A stretch of 30,229 nucleotides of DNA from positions 1 to 30,229 of the forward strand of contig CABSNM010000022.1 in NCBI GenBank assembly GCA_902479065.1, written 5' to 3'. Under the pieces are notes generated by a model, which saw only the letters and a list, made by a program, of their open reading frames with translations, was not told the origin of the DNA and ran no database searches. Of this stretch, positions 1-8,340 are shown one piece after another. Position numbers and translations under genes: made by a program. How positions within the stretch are numbered: the first letter of the stretch is position 1; each line of letters begins with the position of its first letter. This stretch comes from an uncultured Collinsella sp. Lineage in GTDB: Bacteria; Actinomycetota; Coriobacteriia; Coriobacteriales; Coriobacteriaceae.

Positions 1-226
1 TTCGGTCGCACGGAGAGCATTTCCCAGTTGACAAAACTATAGGAACACCCCCCTGAACAGAATCGCCGTTATCGGTTGACGGTGCGGCGATTGCCGCCAG
101 CGGCGACATGAGCGGCTGAGCGATGAGGCCCGCCGTCAAAACGGTTGCGACGGCGCGGTTGGCAACGCCCTTGACGTTGACGGCCTTGGCCCGAGGCTCA
201 AAGTGTTGTGGACTGTAGTTTGCCAT
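1..226 (-). CDS. Secreted protein, N-terminal part, cut by window edge
   Basis: The minus-strand frame opens with ATG at 226 and stays open to base 1, so only about 75 residues are visible. A good ribosome site (AAAGGGAGAA) lies just upstream. The N-terminus looks like a Sec signal: a long n-region (MANYSPQHFEPRAK, then VKGVANR), a hydrophobic stretch (VATVLTAGLIAQPLMSPLAA) and an AIAA-P cleavage-like site near residue 50. The mature start is polar (PSTDNGDSVQGG). This layout is typical of exported wall or surface proteins of Gram-positive actinobacteria. The product cannot be named because the body lies outside the window. A run of six G at 44-49 (minus strand) is a possible slippage point; the peptide after it (VPIVLSTGKCSPCDR) has a CxxC but no recognised domain. 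Confidence 0.65.
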   Translation of the reverse strand, partial: MANYSPQHFEPRAKAVNVKGVANRAVATVLTAGLIAQPLMSPLAAIAAPSTDNGDSVQGGVPIVLSTGKCSPCDR

Positions 227-533
227 GGCTTTCTCCCTTTGACACGGATGTATCCATACGTATCAAACGGTAGCTGTCGATTTTTGAATTCTGTTGCGCA
301 ACATTGGCGACCAGCGTATTTTTTGAAATTCACGCTCTCGTGCTTCACAGTTTCGTCACATTTGAAGGAGCTGGTGCATCATATTCTCGCGGGATGGAAT
401 TGAGCCTGTGATTTGCATTTGCTCCCGCGTCATCCGCCCTATCGGATTCCGCATCCAACAGACACCCCGCCCGCCACGGTGTAGAGTTAGGACAACGGGC
501 GCGTTGCGCGGACCGCGCTGGAACGAGGTGGAC
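227..533. other. Divergent intergenic region with a 12-bp palindrome
   Basis: No convincing gene lies in this 307-base stretch between two divergently transcribed genes. It holds a perfect 12-bp palindrome, TGTTGCGCAACA at 292-303, and a short ATACGTAT palindrome near 256-263, both on the upstream side of the secreted-protein gene. They could be regulator sites, but no clean -35/-10 pair could be assigned on either strand. Confidence 0.35.
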
Positions 534-1673
534 ATGGAACTCGATAAGCAACAGATCGAACGACTGCGCGAGCGTCATCATCGGCGTCACGGCATCCGCC
601 CTGCTCATAGCGAAGCCATGGAAAACGTCACCCGCTTCCTCAAGCGCGCGTTCAACATTCGCGAGGGACGCGCGCCCTATCACGTGATCCGCAAGCGTTT
701 TGTAAACGGAGCGCGTCTGACTGGCTCCCACCTATGCATCCTCATCATCGCCATGCTCATCGCAAGCATCGGCCTCGATATCGACTCGGATATCGCCATT
801 GTAGGCGCCATGCTCATCTGCCCGCTCATGGGCTCGGTTCTTGCCATGGCATACGGCATTGCCACGCTCGACCGCGAGATTACCGTCGAAGCCGTCGCCG
901 GCCTTGCGCTGCAAATGGCCTTTTGCCTGGTCACGTCCACGCTGTACTTTAAGCTCTCGCCCCTTGGCACCACCACGGCCGCCATCATCGACAACTCGAC
1001 ACCCACCGTCTGGGACCTTACCGTCGCACTCGCAGGCGGCTTTGCAGGCGGGCTGGGCAACTCGCGCGACCAGGAACCCGCCACGCTCATCGCCGGCGTG
1101 GCCGTGGCGACCGCGCTCATGCCGCCTCTGTGTGCGGCGGGCTATGGCATCGCCATCGCAAGCGGGTCGCTGTTTCTCTCGGCGCTTTACGAGTTTGGCA
1201 TCAACGTGGTCTTTATCGCACTCGCGGCCGAAGCCGTATTACTTATCTTGCGCGTGCCGCTCAAGCGCGACCTCAACGGCGACGGCATTGTAACCGCCGA
1301 AGAAAATGCCGAGGTCGACGAGCTATCGCGCAAGGTGCGCCGCCGCATCATTGTGGGTACGGTAGTCTTTGCCATCCCCTGCATCGTTATGACGGCGGGG
1401 TCTATTGGCTCGGCGCAGACCGGCGTGCAGGACGGCTACGGTGTCACCGAAACTACGCGCGAACTTGCCGCGGTGCTGCCGGGCTTTAAGGATTACACCG
1501 TCGCCGTCGAGACCTCGGCTACCGAAGGCGAGGAGGAGGGCGTCGTCGAGCGTGAGATTGTCGCCCATGTGACGACAGGCGAGGCGCTTGGGGCACACGA
1601 CCGCCACGTCGCCCGCAAGCTCATAGACCTCAACGTGCCCGAACTCGATCGCGTGGAGTTCGATGTGAAGTGA
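534..1673 (+). CDS. DUF389 family membrane protein with an EF-hand-like loop
   Basis: A 379-residue integral membrane protein of the DUF389 (TIGR00341-like) family, whose function is unknown. After a basic, cytoplasmic-looking N-terminus (residues 1-60), hydrophobic segments lie at about 65-110, 122-140, 160-175, 184-212, 215-240 and 272-292, with the family-typical stretches IVGAMLICPLMG and GVAVATALMPPLCAAGYG. Between the last two membrane segments, residues 246-257 (DLNGDGIVTAEE) match a canonical EF-hand calcium loop: D1, N3, D5, G6, hydrophobic 8, T9, E12. The C-terminal about 85 residues form a soluble tail rich in Glu. The start at 534 was chosen over an upstream in-frame ATG at 408 because GAGGTG sits 4-5 bases before it and the residues upstream look non-coding. 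It is monocistronic and ends at a terminator. Confidence 0.85.
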   Translation: MELDKQQIERLRERHHRRHGIRPAHSEAMENVTRFLKRAFNIREGRAPYHVIRKRFVNGARLTGSHLCILIIAMLIASIGLDIDSDIAIVGAMLICPLMGSVLAMAYGIATLDREITVEAVAGLALQMAFCLVTSTLYFKLSPLGTTTAAIIDNSTPTVWDLTVALAGGFAGGLGNSRDQEPATLIAGVAVATALMPPLCAAGYGIAIASGSLFLSALYEFGINVVFIALAAEAVLLILRVPLKRDLNGDGIVTAEENAEVDELSRKVRRRIIVGTVVFAIPCIVMTAGSIGSAQTGVQDGYGVTETTRELAAVLPGFKDYTVAVETSATEGEEEGVVEREIVAHVTTGEALGAHDRHVARKLIDLNVPELDRVEFDVK

Positions 1674-1748
1674 TGCAGAGCGCGGGATGAATGCTCGCAC
1701 GGACGCAAGTTACGACGAGGCGCAGGTGCGATACGGACACGAGCAAAT

Positions 1749-1788
1749 AGCGGGGTGCAGTTCACACCCGCGCCCCGCTCGCTTTTTT
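1749..1788 (+). terminator. Rho-independent terminator after the DUF389 gene
   Basis: Stem AGCGGGG pairs with CCCCGCT across a 17-base loop and is followed, after CGC, by six T on the plus strand. It lies between two convergent genes; on the minus strand the U tract is weak, so it mainly serves the plus-strand gene. Confidence 0.75.
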
Positions 1789-1799
1789 ATTGCCGTGAA

Positions 1800-2249
1800 T
1801 CAACTGTCCGAATCGACCTCGCCAGACTCCACCGTAAACGCCGGATCGGTGCTCACAAGATAAAATCGGGTCACCTTAGTATTTCTAATTAGGTAAATCT
1901 GCCCTTGATTGCGTCGGCGCGATATATATGCAACGTGAACCGTGCCGAACTCTTCGCCGTTTTCCTTCTTTAATACCAGGATATTGGGATCGTCCGTACG
2001 CTTAAACTGCCCGTCAACGCAGCTGCCGTCTTTGTCGACCAGTTGCCACCGATGGTTATCCTCTTCAAGAAAGGCCAGGGTTTCCAGACTCGTCTTGTCG
2101 TCCCGATAGTAACCGTCAATGGCAAACCCTTCGGAAGCGCACTCCTGCATATAGGACGTTTCTCGGCTTATAGCAAACAGCCCTGTAGCGCCCAGGAGCA
2201 CAGTCAGGCAGACCACTGCAAGGGTTATCGAAATAGCACGGCGACCCAT
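1800..2249 (-). CDS. Small membrane-anchored hypothetical protein
   Basis: A 149-residue protein not recognised as a named family. Residues 5-27 (AISITLAVVCLTVLLGATGLFAI) form one strong membrane segment or uncleaved signal anchor. The rest is an exported domain with two cysteines (near residues 37 and 77) that could form a disulfide. The middle (NHRWQLVDKDGSCVDGQFKR, then DPNILVLKKENGEEFGTVHV) has the alternating pattern of a small beta-rich domain, as in extracytoplasmic lipocalin- or META-like proteins, but that is only a guess. The acidic tail ends SGEVDSDS. No strong Shine-Dalgarno sequence is visible before the ATG. It stands alone, converging on the DUF389 gene. Confidence 0.7.
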   Translation of the reverse strand: MGRRAISITLAVVCLTVLLGATGLFAISRETSYMQECASEGFAIDGYYRDDKTSLETLAFLEEDNHRWQLVDKDGSCVDGQFKRTDDPNILVLKKENGEEFGTVHVAYISRRRNQGQIYLIRNTKVTRFYLVSTDPAFTVESGEVDSDS

Positions 2250-2317
2250 GTTAGCCCAACCGATAGTTGTTTAACGGAGCGTGAAACATACCTGGAACCT
2301 CCGATATTAGGGGGAAC

Positions 2318-2337
2318 GTCGCCAGCAGGCTGGCGAC
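2318..2337. repeat. Short perfect hairpin
   Basis: GTCGCCAGC and GCTGGCGAC form a 9-bp inverted repeat with only two bases between the arms. It lies between the remnant gene at 2440-2666 and the start of the small anchored protein. It has no T tract, so its role is unclear. Confidence 0.4.
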
Positions 2338-2439
2338 AACTATATGTTTCTAACATCAAACCATATGGCTGCCACTCGCGGAGGGGGCATCGGCGAACGG
2401 CGTGTTTTCATACTCCATTGGTCAAACCTAAGCGCAGCG

Positions 2440-2666
2440 CTACAGCTCGTACTTGTACACGCGGTAGATGTACTTCTCGGCTTCCATCTCGTAGGTGGCG
2501 ATGGGTAGACCGTAGCGATCGTCTCGTCGTTTGGCAGATAGGTCACACTGTGCTGTCCCGCGTTGAGCGAAAAATCGCCCTGGGCTTTCAGCAGCTTGTC
2601 CTCAAAGCCCGAACCGGCCCAAAAATCGGGCGAGCCCACGGAAGGCTGCAGCAAGGTCATTTGCAC
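2440..2666 (-). pseudogene. Frameshifted remnant of an unknown gene
   Basis: Two minus-strand frames carry coding-like peptide that fits together only if one base is restored. The first, from a GTG at 2666, reads MTLLQPSVGSPDFWAGSGF and later LNAGQHSVTYLPNDE. The second continues with DRYGLPIATYEMEAEKYIYR and VYKYEL before a TAG at 2440. The switch falls near 2521-2526, where a single lost base would join them. After that point the first frame degenerates into Ser/Pro/Arg-rich residues. No intact start, leader or ribosome site is seen, and the upstream frame is closed by a stop inside the terminator of the next gene. This suggests a 3' remnant of a longer gene. A sequencing error at the junction is possible. 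The family is not recognised. Confidence 0.5.
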
Positions 2667-2686
2667 AACATATGTCCAGCAATAAA

Positions 2687-2715
2687 CGGGTGGTAGCCGA
2701 TACGGCTACCACCCG
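2687..2715 (-). terminator. Terminator after the activase gene
   Basis: A perfect 12-bp stem (CGGGTGGTAGCC with GGCTACCACCCG) and a 5-base loop lie about 30 bases past the stop of the large minus-strand gene. On that strand the stem is followed by TTTATTG, a short U tract. Confidence 0.7.
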
Positions 2716-2746
2716 CTTGCCTCATATCTAGCCCTAAGCAGGCCAG

Positions 2747-5700
2747 TTACTTCTTAATGCCGCGTCCCAGGCGCTCAGCGACCGACGCCACGGCACTCTC
2801 GTCGACCGGCCCGCAGCTCACACAGCCGTCGTGGGCACGCATCTGGCCGGTGACCTCGTCCATCGCGAGCGGCGCCACCTTCTCGAGCTTAAAGCCCTTA
2901 CCGGCGCGCATGTTTTCCTTGGCCACGCTGATCATAAGCTTAATGCGGTTGAGCTGGTTGACCTCGGATGCACCGGGGTCGTAGTCCACCGCGACGATGT
3001 TGCTCTCGGGATGTTGGCGGCGCAGCTCCTTGATCACGGCCTTGCCCACCACGTGATTGGGCAGGCACGCGAAAGGCTGCGTGCAGATAATGTTGGGCGC
3101 GCCATGGTCAATCAGGTCGAGCATCTCGGCCGTGAGCAGCCACCCCTCGCCCATGTTGTTGCACACCGAAAGCACCGTACGGGCCTTGTCGGCCATGGTG
3201 CCGATGCGCTCAGGCGCCTCAAAGCGGCGGGACTTTTCGAGCATCTCCTCCACCGGCGTGCGCATCCAGTCCACGAGCTTGATGAGCGCCTGCATGCCAG
3301 CGCGCGTGGTAGCAGAGCTTCCCAGCTCGTCCTTCTGCAGCTCGGCGTTGCTCATGGAGTACAGGAAGAAGTCGAGCAGGCCCGGCACCACAGCCTCGCA
3401 GCCCTCGCGCTCAATGACGTCGACCACGTGGTTGTTGGCCGTGGGATGGAACTTGACCAGAATCTCGCCGACCACGCCCACGCGTGGCTTGGTGCCCTCG
3501 CCCACGAGCAGCATGGTGTCGAACGCACGGATGGCCTCGCGGCACAGCTTGGTGTAGTTGTGGCGGTTAAACTTGGGCGCCAGCTTGCGGGCGCGCGCCA
3601 TGTACTCCTCGTAGAGCGCGTTGGCGGCACCGGGCGTGGCCTCGTACGGGCGGCAGCGGTAGAGCATCTGCATCATCACATCGCCAAAGAGCACCGCGTA
3701 GACCGCCTGCTTAAGCAGCGCCGGCGTAATCTTAAAGCCGGGGTTGTCCTCGCCGAGCGCCACAGCCGAAAGCGAGATCACCGGGATCTCGGGGTGGCCG
3801 CTCTCGCGCAGGGCCTTGCGGATGAGTGCGATGTAGTTGGTGGCACGGCAGCCGCCGCCGGTCTGACTGATAACCACGGCCGTCTTGGACAGGTCGTACC
3901 GACCGCTCTCGATGGCCTCCATGATCTGGCCCGTCACCAGAATCGACGGATAGCAGATGTCATTGTTCACGTAGCGCAGGCCCGCCTCGACGGCATCGTG
4001 GTCGGTCGAGGGCAGCAGCTCCAAGTTGTAGCCGGCACCGCGGAATACCTCTTTGACCAGGTCAAAGTGGATCGGCGCCATCTGCGGGCACAGGATGGTG
4101 TAGCCCTCCTCGCGCATCTGCTCGGTAAAGGGTACCTTGGGCCATGCGGTCGAGGCACTCTCGCGCTGCGCCTCGAACGTATACTTGCGGCTCGCGAACG
4201 CGGGAGCGTCCGTGGAGGGCGCCACCGGCGCGGCATCGCCCTGCTCGTAGGCCTCGCCCGCGGCCATGGCCTCTGCCAGGCGCTCGGCCTCCTGGTCCTT
4301 GAGCGCGGCCATGAGCGAGCGAATGCGGATGCGCGCGGCGCCCAGGTTGGATACCTCGTCGATCTTGAGCACGGTATAGATCTTGCCGCTGGCTTCCAGA
4401 ATCTCCTGCACCTGGTCGGTGGTCAGGGCGTCCAAGCCGCAGCCGAAGGAGTTGAGCTGAATCAGGTCCAGGTCGTTGCGCATCGTCACAAAACGGGCGA
4501 CGGCGTACAGGCGGCTGTGGTACATCCACTGGTCGACGACGCGGATGGGACGCTCGGGCTTCACCAGGTGCGCAAGCGAATCCTCGGTAAAGACCGCAAA
4601 GCCAAAGCTCGAGATAAGCTCGGGCAGGGCGTGGTTGATCTCGGGGTCGTTATGGTAGGGGCGGCCGGCGAGTACGATGCCGTGGCCGCCGTGGTCCTCG
4701 ACCCACTTAAGAGCCTCCTCGCCCATGGTCTGGATATCCTCGTGGAAGCGCGCATCGGCCTCAAAGGCAGCGTTGACGGCGGCATCGACCTCGGAGCGCG
4801 TGATCTTGGGTCCACGCACGCGACCGCGACCGGCCTCAGCATCGGCCACACGGTCGACGGCGAGCACCTGATACAAGCGGCGCTTGAGCTCGGTCTTGTC
4901 GTGATAGGGCACAAACGGGTACAGGAACTCGATGTTCTGCTCGCGGATCTCGTCAATGTTGAGCGCCAGCGCCGTGGGGTAGCTCATGACGATGGGGCAG
5001 TTGTAGCAGTTGCCGGCGGTTGGATCCTCCTTGCGCTCCCAGCGCACGCACGGCATCCAAATGAAGTCGACGTCACGGTCGATAAGGTTCATCACGTGGC
5101 CGTGGCTCATCTTTGCCGGGTAGCACACGCTCTCGGACGGCATGGACTCGATACCCGCCTGGTAGGTCTTTTTGCTCGACTGGTCGGACAGCTGCACGCT
5201 AAAGCCCAGGCGCGTAAAGAACGCATGCCAGAAGGGGTAGTTCTCGTACATGTTGAGCGCACGGGGGATGCCGACGGTGCCGCGCGGGGCCTCGTCGGGG
5301 CTCAGCACCTCGCGGTTAAAGAGCAGCTCGTTTTTCTTTTTGAAGAGGTTGGGGGCCTCGGTCTTCTGCTTTTTGTGGCCGGCGCCCTTCTCGCAGCGGT
5401 TGCCGGTAATGAAGCGCCTACCGCCGCCAAAATCGTTGACGGTGAGCTGACAGTTGTTGGAGCAACGACCGCAGCGGACGTGTTTTTGCGTCACGGTGAG
5501 GTGCGCGATGTCCTCGGCAGAAAGAATGGTCGAAGTGCCATCGGCGCCGGCGCGATCGCGGGCGAGCAGGGCCGCACCGTAGGCGCCCATGCAGCCGGCG
5601 ATGTCAGGGCGCACGGCATGAACGCCGGTGAGCTGCTCGAACGCGCGCAGCGTGGCATCGGACATAAAGGTGCCGCCCTGAACGATCACCTGGCTGCCGA

Positions 5701-7528
5701 TCTCCTTGGGGTCGCGCAGCTTAATGACCTTGAACAGGGCATTCTTGATGACGGAATAGGACAGGCCGGCCGCGATGTCGCCCACCGTGGCGCCTTCCTT
5801 TTGCGCCTGCTTGACGCGCGAGTTCATAAAGACTGTGCAGCGGCTGCCCAGGTCGACCGGAGCCTTGGCATGGATGGCAGCGTTGGCGAACGCGCGCACG
5901 TCCATGTTCATAGAGACCGCGAAGCTCTCGATAAAGCTGCCGCAGCCCGACGAGCAGGCCTCGTTGAGCATGATGTGCTCGATGACGCCGTCCTTGACGC
6001 GCAGGCACTTCATGTCCTGTCCGCCAATGTCCAGAATGAACTCGACGCCGGGCAGGAACGCCTTGGCGCCGCGCAGGTGCGCGACGGTCTCGATCTCGCC
6101 GGAATCGGCCTTGAGGGCCTCGATGAGCAGCGCCTCGCCGTAGCCCGTGGTAGTCACGTGGCCGATGGTGCAACCGGCGGGAATGTGGTTGTAGAAATCG
6201 GCCATGATGACCTTGGCCGTGCCCAGGATGTCGCCGTTGTTGTTGCCGTACCAGGTGTGCAGCAGCTGACCGTCCTCGCCCACGAGCGCGGCCTTCATGG
6301 TGGTGGAACCGGCGTCGATGCCGATGAACACGCGGCCGGTGTAGCCTTCGAGTTTGCCCTTGGGGACGACTTCCTGGTCGTGGCGGGTTTTGAACTCGGC
6401 GAAGTCCTCGTCGGTGGCAAAGAGCGGATCCAGGCGCTCGACCTCGGCACCCTGTGTGTCACCCAGGGCATCGATAGCCTCGATGAGCTGCGGGAACGTG
6501 CTGAGCTTGTTGGACTCATGCGCCATGGCGGCGCCGCTCGCCACAAACAGGTGGGCGTTTTGGGGCACAATGCGGTGCTCCTCGTCCAGGTTGAGCGTGA
6601 GGTAGAAGCGATGGCGCAGCTCGGAGAGATACTGCAGCGGGCCGCCCAGGAAGGCGACGTTGCCGCGGATGGGACGGCCGCACGCCAGGCCCGAGATGGT
6701 CTGGGTCACGACGGCCTGGAAGATGGAGGCGGCCACGTCCTCGGGGCGGGCGCCCTCGTTGAGCAGCGGCTGGACGTCGGTCTTGGCAAAGACACCGCAG
6801 CGGCTAGCGATGGGATAGATGGTGGTGGCGTTGGCCGCGAGTTCGTTGAGGCCGCTGGCGTCGGTGTGGAGCAGGGTTGCCATCTGGTCGATGAACGCAC
6901 CCGTGCCGCCGGCGCAGGTGCCGTTCATGCGCTGCTCGATGCCGTTATCGAAGTAGATGATCTTGGCGTCCTCGCCGCCCAGCTCGATAGCGACATCGGT
7001 GGCCGGGATGAGGGTCTCGACGGCACGCTTACTGGCGATGACCTCCTGGACAAACTCCAGGTCGAGCCACTGGGACAGCAGAAGGCCGCCCGAGCCGGTG
7101 ATGGCGCAGGTCATCTGGGCCGTCGGCAGCACGGTCGCAGCGCCCTCGAACAGGTCGCGGGCGCAGGCACGGACGTCGGTGTGGTGGCGCTGGTACTTGG
7201 CGTAGACGATCTGGTTGTCGTCGTTGAGCACGGCAAGTTTAACGGTGGTGGAGCCCACGTCGATGCCCAGGTGCAGGTTGCCGCGAGCGTTCTCGGGGTT
7301 GAAGATCGCGCCTTCGGGGGCGTGGGCGGCGGCTACGGGCTCAGCGGCAGTGGCGAGCTCGCTAGCGACGGACGTCTCCCCTGCCGCGTTCTTGGCATCG
7401 GCAACTGCCTCGGCAACTTTCTCGGCAGCTGCGGTCGCGGCCTTCTGCGCGGCGTCCACCACGGCGGGCGCGGCCTCGCGTGCGGCAGCGACCATGCGGT
7501 CCTTGATGCCCTCGACGAGTTTGCTCAT
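2747..7528 (-). CDS. Fused 2-hydroxyacyl-CoA dehydratase activase / dehydratase-like protein
   Basis: A 1593-residue protein joining two BadF/BadG/HgdC-type ATPase modules to DUF2229 and HgdA/B-like regions. Residues 1-70 are an Ala/Lys/Glu-rich, probably helical tail. ATPase module 1 starts at LGIDVGSTTVKL (87-98) and keeps the cluster cysteines C205 (NGTCAGGTGAF) and C244 (SRCGVF). Module 2 starts at IGIDAGSTTMKA (402-413) with C525/C529 (EACSSGCGSF) and C564 (SRCTVF). A further cysteine group follows (CGRCSNNC at 686-693, plus C712), then DUF2229 from about 751 (GIPRALNMYENYPFWHAFF). The C-terminal half has conserved GCGLDALTTDQ, NDICYPSILVTGQ and QTGGGCRATNY stretches. In HgdC-type activators ATP hydrolysis drives one electron from a [4Fe-4S] cluster to a dehydratase. 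Here both roles may sit in one chain; substrate unknown. The ribosome site AGGAG overlaps the region just past the TetR stop 11 bases upstream, indicating coupling. Confidence 0.9.
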   Translation of the reverse strand: MSKLVEGIKDRMVAAAREAAPAVVDAAQKAATAAAEKVAEAVADAKNAAGETSVASELATAAEPVAAAHAPEGAIFNPENARGNLHLGIDVGSTTVKLAVLNDDNQIVYAKYQRHHTDVRACARDLFEGAATVLPTAQMTCAITGSGGLLLSQWLDLEFVQEVIASKRAVETLIPATDVAIELGGEDAKIIYFDNGIEQRMNGTCAGGTGAFIDQMATLLHTDASGLNELAANATTIYPIASRCGVFAKTDVQPLLNEGARPEDVAASIFQAVVTQTISGLACGRPIRGNVAFLGGPLQYLSELRHRFYLTLNLDEEHRIVPQNAHLFVASGAAMAHESNKLSTFPQLIEAIDALGDTQGAEVERLDPLFATDEDFAEFKTRHDQEVVPKGKLEGYTGRVFIGIDAGSTTMKAALVGEDGQLLHTWYGNNNGDILGTAKVIMADFYNHIPAGCTIGHVTTTGYGEALLIEALKADSGEIETVAHLRGAKAFLPGVEFILDIGGQDMKCLRVKDGVIEHIMLNEACSSGCGSFIESFAVSMNMDVRAFANAAIHAKAPVDLGSRCTVFMNSRVKQAQKEGATVGDIAAGLSYSVIKNALFKVIKLRDPKEIGSQVIVQGGTFMSDATLRAFEQLTGVHAVRPDIAGCMGAYGAALLARDRAGADGTSTILSAEDIAHLTVTQKHVRCGRCSNNCQLTVNDFGGGRRFITGNRCEKGAGHKKQKTEAPNLFKKKNELLFNREVLSPDEAPRGTVGIPRALNMYENYPFWHAFFTRLGFSVQLSDQSSKKTYQAGIESMPSESVCYPAKMSHGHVMNLIDRDVDFIWMPCVRWERKEDPTAGNCYNCPIVMSYPTALALNIDEIREQNIEFLYPFVPYHDKTELKRRLYQVLAVDRVADAEAGRGRVRGPKITRSEVDAAVNAAFEADARFHEDIQTMGEEALKWVEDHGGHGIVLAGRPYHNDPEINHALPELISSFGFAVFTEDSLAHLVKPERPIRVVDQWMYHSRLYAVARFVTMRNDLDLIQLNSFGCGLDALTTDQVQEILEASGKIYTVLKIDEVSNLGAARIRIRSLMAALKDQEAERLAEAMAAGEAYEQGDAAPVAPSTDAPAFASRKYTFEAQRESASTAWPKVPFTEQMREEGYTILCPQMAPIHFDLVKEVFRGAGYNLELLPSTDHDAVEAGLRYVNNDICYPSILVTGQIMEAIESGRYDLSKTAVVISQTGGGCRATNYIALIRKALRESGHPEIPVISLSAVALGEDNPGFKITPALLKQAVYAVLFGDVMMQMLYRCRPYEATPGAANALYEEYMARARKLAPKFNRHNYTKLCREAIRAFDTMLLVGEGTKPRVGVVGEILVKFHPTANNHVVDVIEREGCEAVVPGLLDFFLYSMSNAELQKDELGSSATTRAGMQALIKLVDWMRTPVEEMLEKSRRFEAPERIGTMADKARTVLSVCNNMGEGWLLTAEMLDLIDHGAPNIICTQPFACLPNHVVGKAVIKELRRQHPESNIVAVDYDPGASEVNQLNRIKLMISVAKENMRAGKGFKLEKVAPLAMDEVTGQMRAHDGCVSCGPVDESAVASVAERLGRGIKK

Positions 7529-7539
7529 TGTCTCTCCTC

Positions 7540-8250
7540 TTAGTTGTTGGACTCGACGGTTGCGATGGTGTCGACCGCGTCCTCGAGCTGCAGATTCAAT
7601 AGCTTCATGCCGTATTCCGGCACGTTGATATCGATGGGTTGGCCATACAGGTCGCCGGGGCGCACAAAGGCGATAACCGTCATAATGCGCGCCATGGTCT
7701 CGGGCGATTCGGTGAGCCCACGCTCAAACCAGCGCTGAATCAGGCCGACCTCGGCACTCACGACATAGGTAACGTAGTAGTCAAAGAAGGTGCCCAGTGC
7801 CAGGCCCAAGATGCCCGTCTGTGCACGCGGCACCACGGCCTCGCGTGCGGTATCGATGATCTTTTTAATAAAGGCGGAGTCGCCGCCCGGGCCCAGTAGG
7901 GCCCCGATAAGGTCGCGATTAGCCGCAAGATAGCGAAGCAGCTCAACCGAACCGGGTGCCGGCTCGAGCTCGTCGATGTTGCGGTAAAGATCGGGTAATT
8001 GAGCTGCGGTGATAAGCTCCACCCGCTCGCGAATCTCGGCAAGCAGGCCGTCCTCGATCTGACTGATAAAGTCGGGGATATCGCGGTAGTGCGAATAGAA
8101 CGTTCGACGCGTAAGACCGGCGCGCTCGGTGAGCGACGCGACGTTAATGCGCGAAAGGTCGCCGCTTTCGGCAAGCTCGCTGGCAAGCGCCTGGCGAAGG
8201 GCGCGCTGCGAGCGAAGGGACCGGCGATCACATTTCTCGAGCTGGGACAA
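7540..8250 (-). CDS. TetR/AcrR family transcriptional regulator
   Basis: A 236-residue regulator with an N-terminal TetR helix-turn-helix. The recognition region spans about residues 33-66 (INVASLTERAGLTRRTFYSHY, then RDIPDF). The C-terminal ligand domain is hydrophobic and helical (LGLALGTFFDYYVTYVVS). The start is a TTG at 8250, chosen because a near-perfect AAGGAGG lies five bases upstream and no other start fits. It is the first gene of a two-gene minus-strand operon with the large activase, so it very likely controls that enzyme and itself. The upstream region holds repeated and palindromic sites suited to a TetR dimer. The ligand is unknown; a CoA ester or related acid would be a natural guess given the partner. 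Confidence 0.88.
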   Translation of the reverse strand: MSQLEKCDRRSLRSQRALRQALASELAESGDLSRINVASLTERAGLTRRTFYSHYRDIPDFISQIEDGLLAEIRERVELITAAQLPDLYRNIDELEPAPGSVELLRYLAANRDLIGALLGPGGDSAFIKKIIDTAREAVVPRAQTGILGLALGTFFDYYVTYVVSAEVGLIQRWFERGLTESPETMARIMTVIAFVRPGDLYGQPIDINVPEYGMKLLNLQLEDAVDTIATVESNN

Positions 8251-8279
8251 GCGTCCTCCTTGTTACTCAGACTGTACGC

Positions 8280-8314
8280 TATTGCACAGTGCGAGTATTA
8301 TTGCACACCGTGTG
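8280..8314 (-). promoter_or_regulatory. Candidate operator for the TetR gene
   Basis: Two direct copies of TATTGCACA lie at 8280-8288 and 8299-8307, exactly 19 bases apart. The second runs into a palindrome, CACAC-C-GTGTG, at 8304-8314. The block sits 30-64 bases upstream of the TTG start, where promoter elements are expected (TTGATA and TAATAC occur nearby on the minus strand but are only 14 bases apart). Autoregulation by the TetR protein is inferred from position. Confidence 0.35.
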
Positions 8315-8340
8315 TATCAACACGTAAAGGCAATATTTGG

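Noticed and set aside
408..533. Upstream start for the DUF389 protein
   Set aside because: The 42 added residues are Arg/Pro-rich and look non-coding; GAGGTG precedes the ATG at 534.
2831..7543. A 1570-codon open frame on the plus strand opposite the activase gene
   Set aside because: It is an exact antisense shadow caused by the strong codon bias of the GC-rich activase gene. Its protein is low-complexity (Val/Asp/Gly/His-rich) and has no domain.
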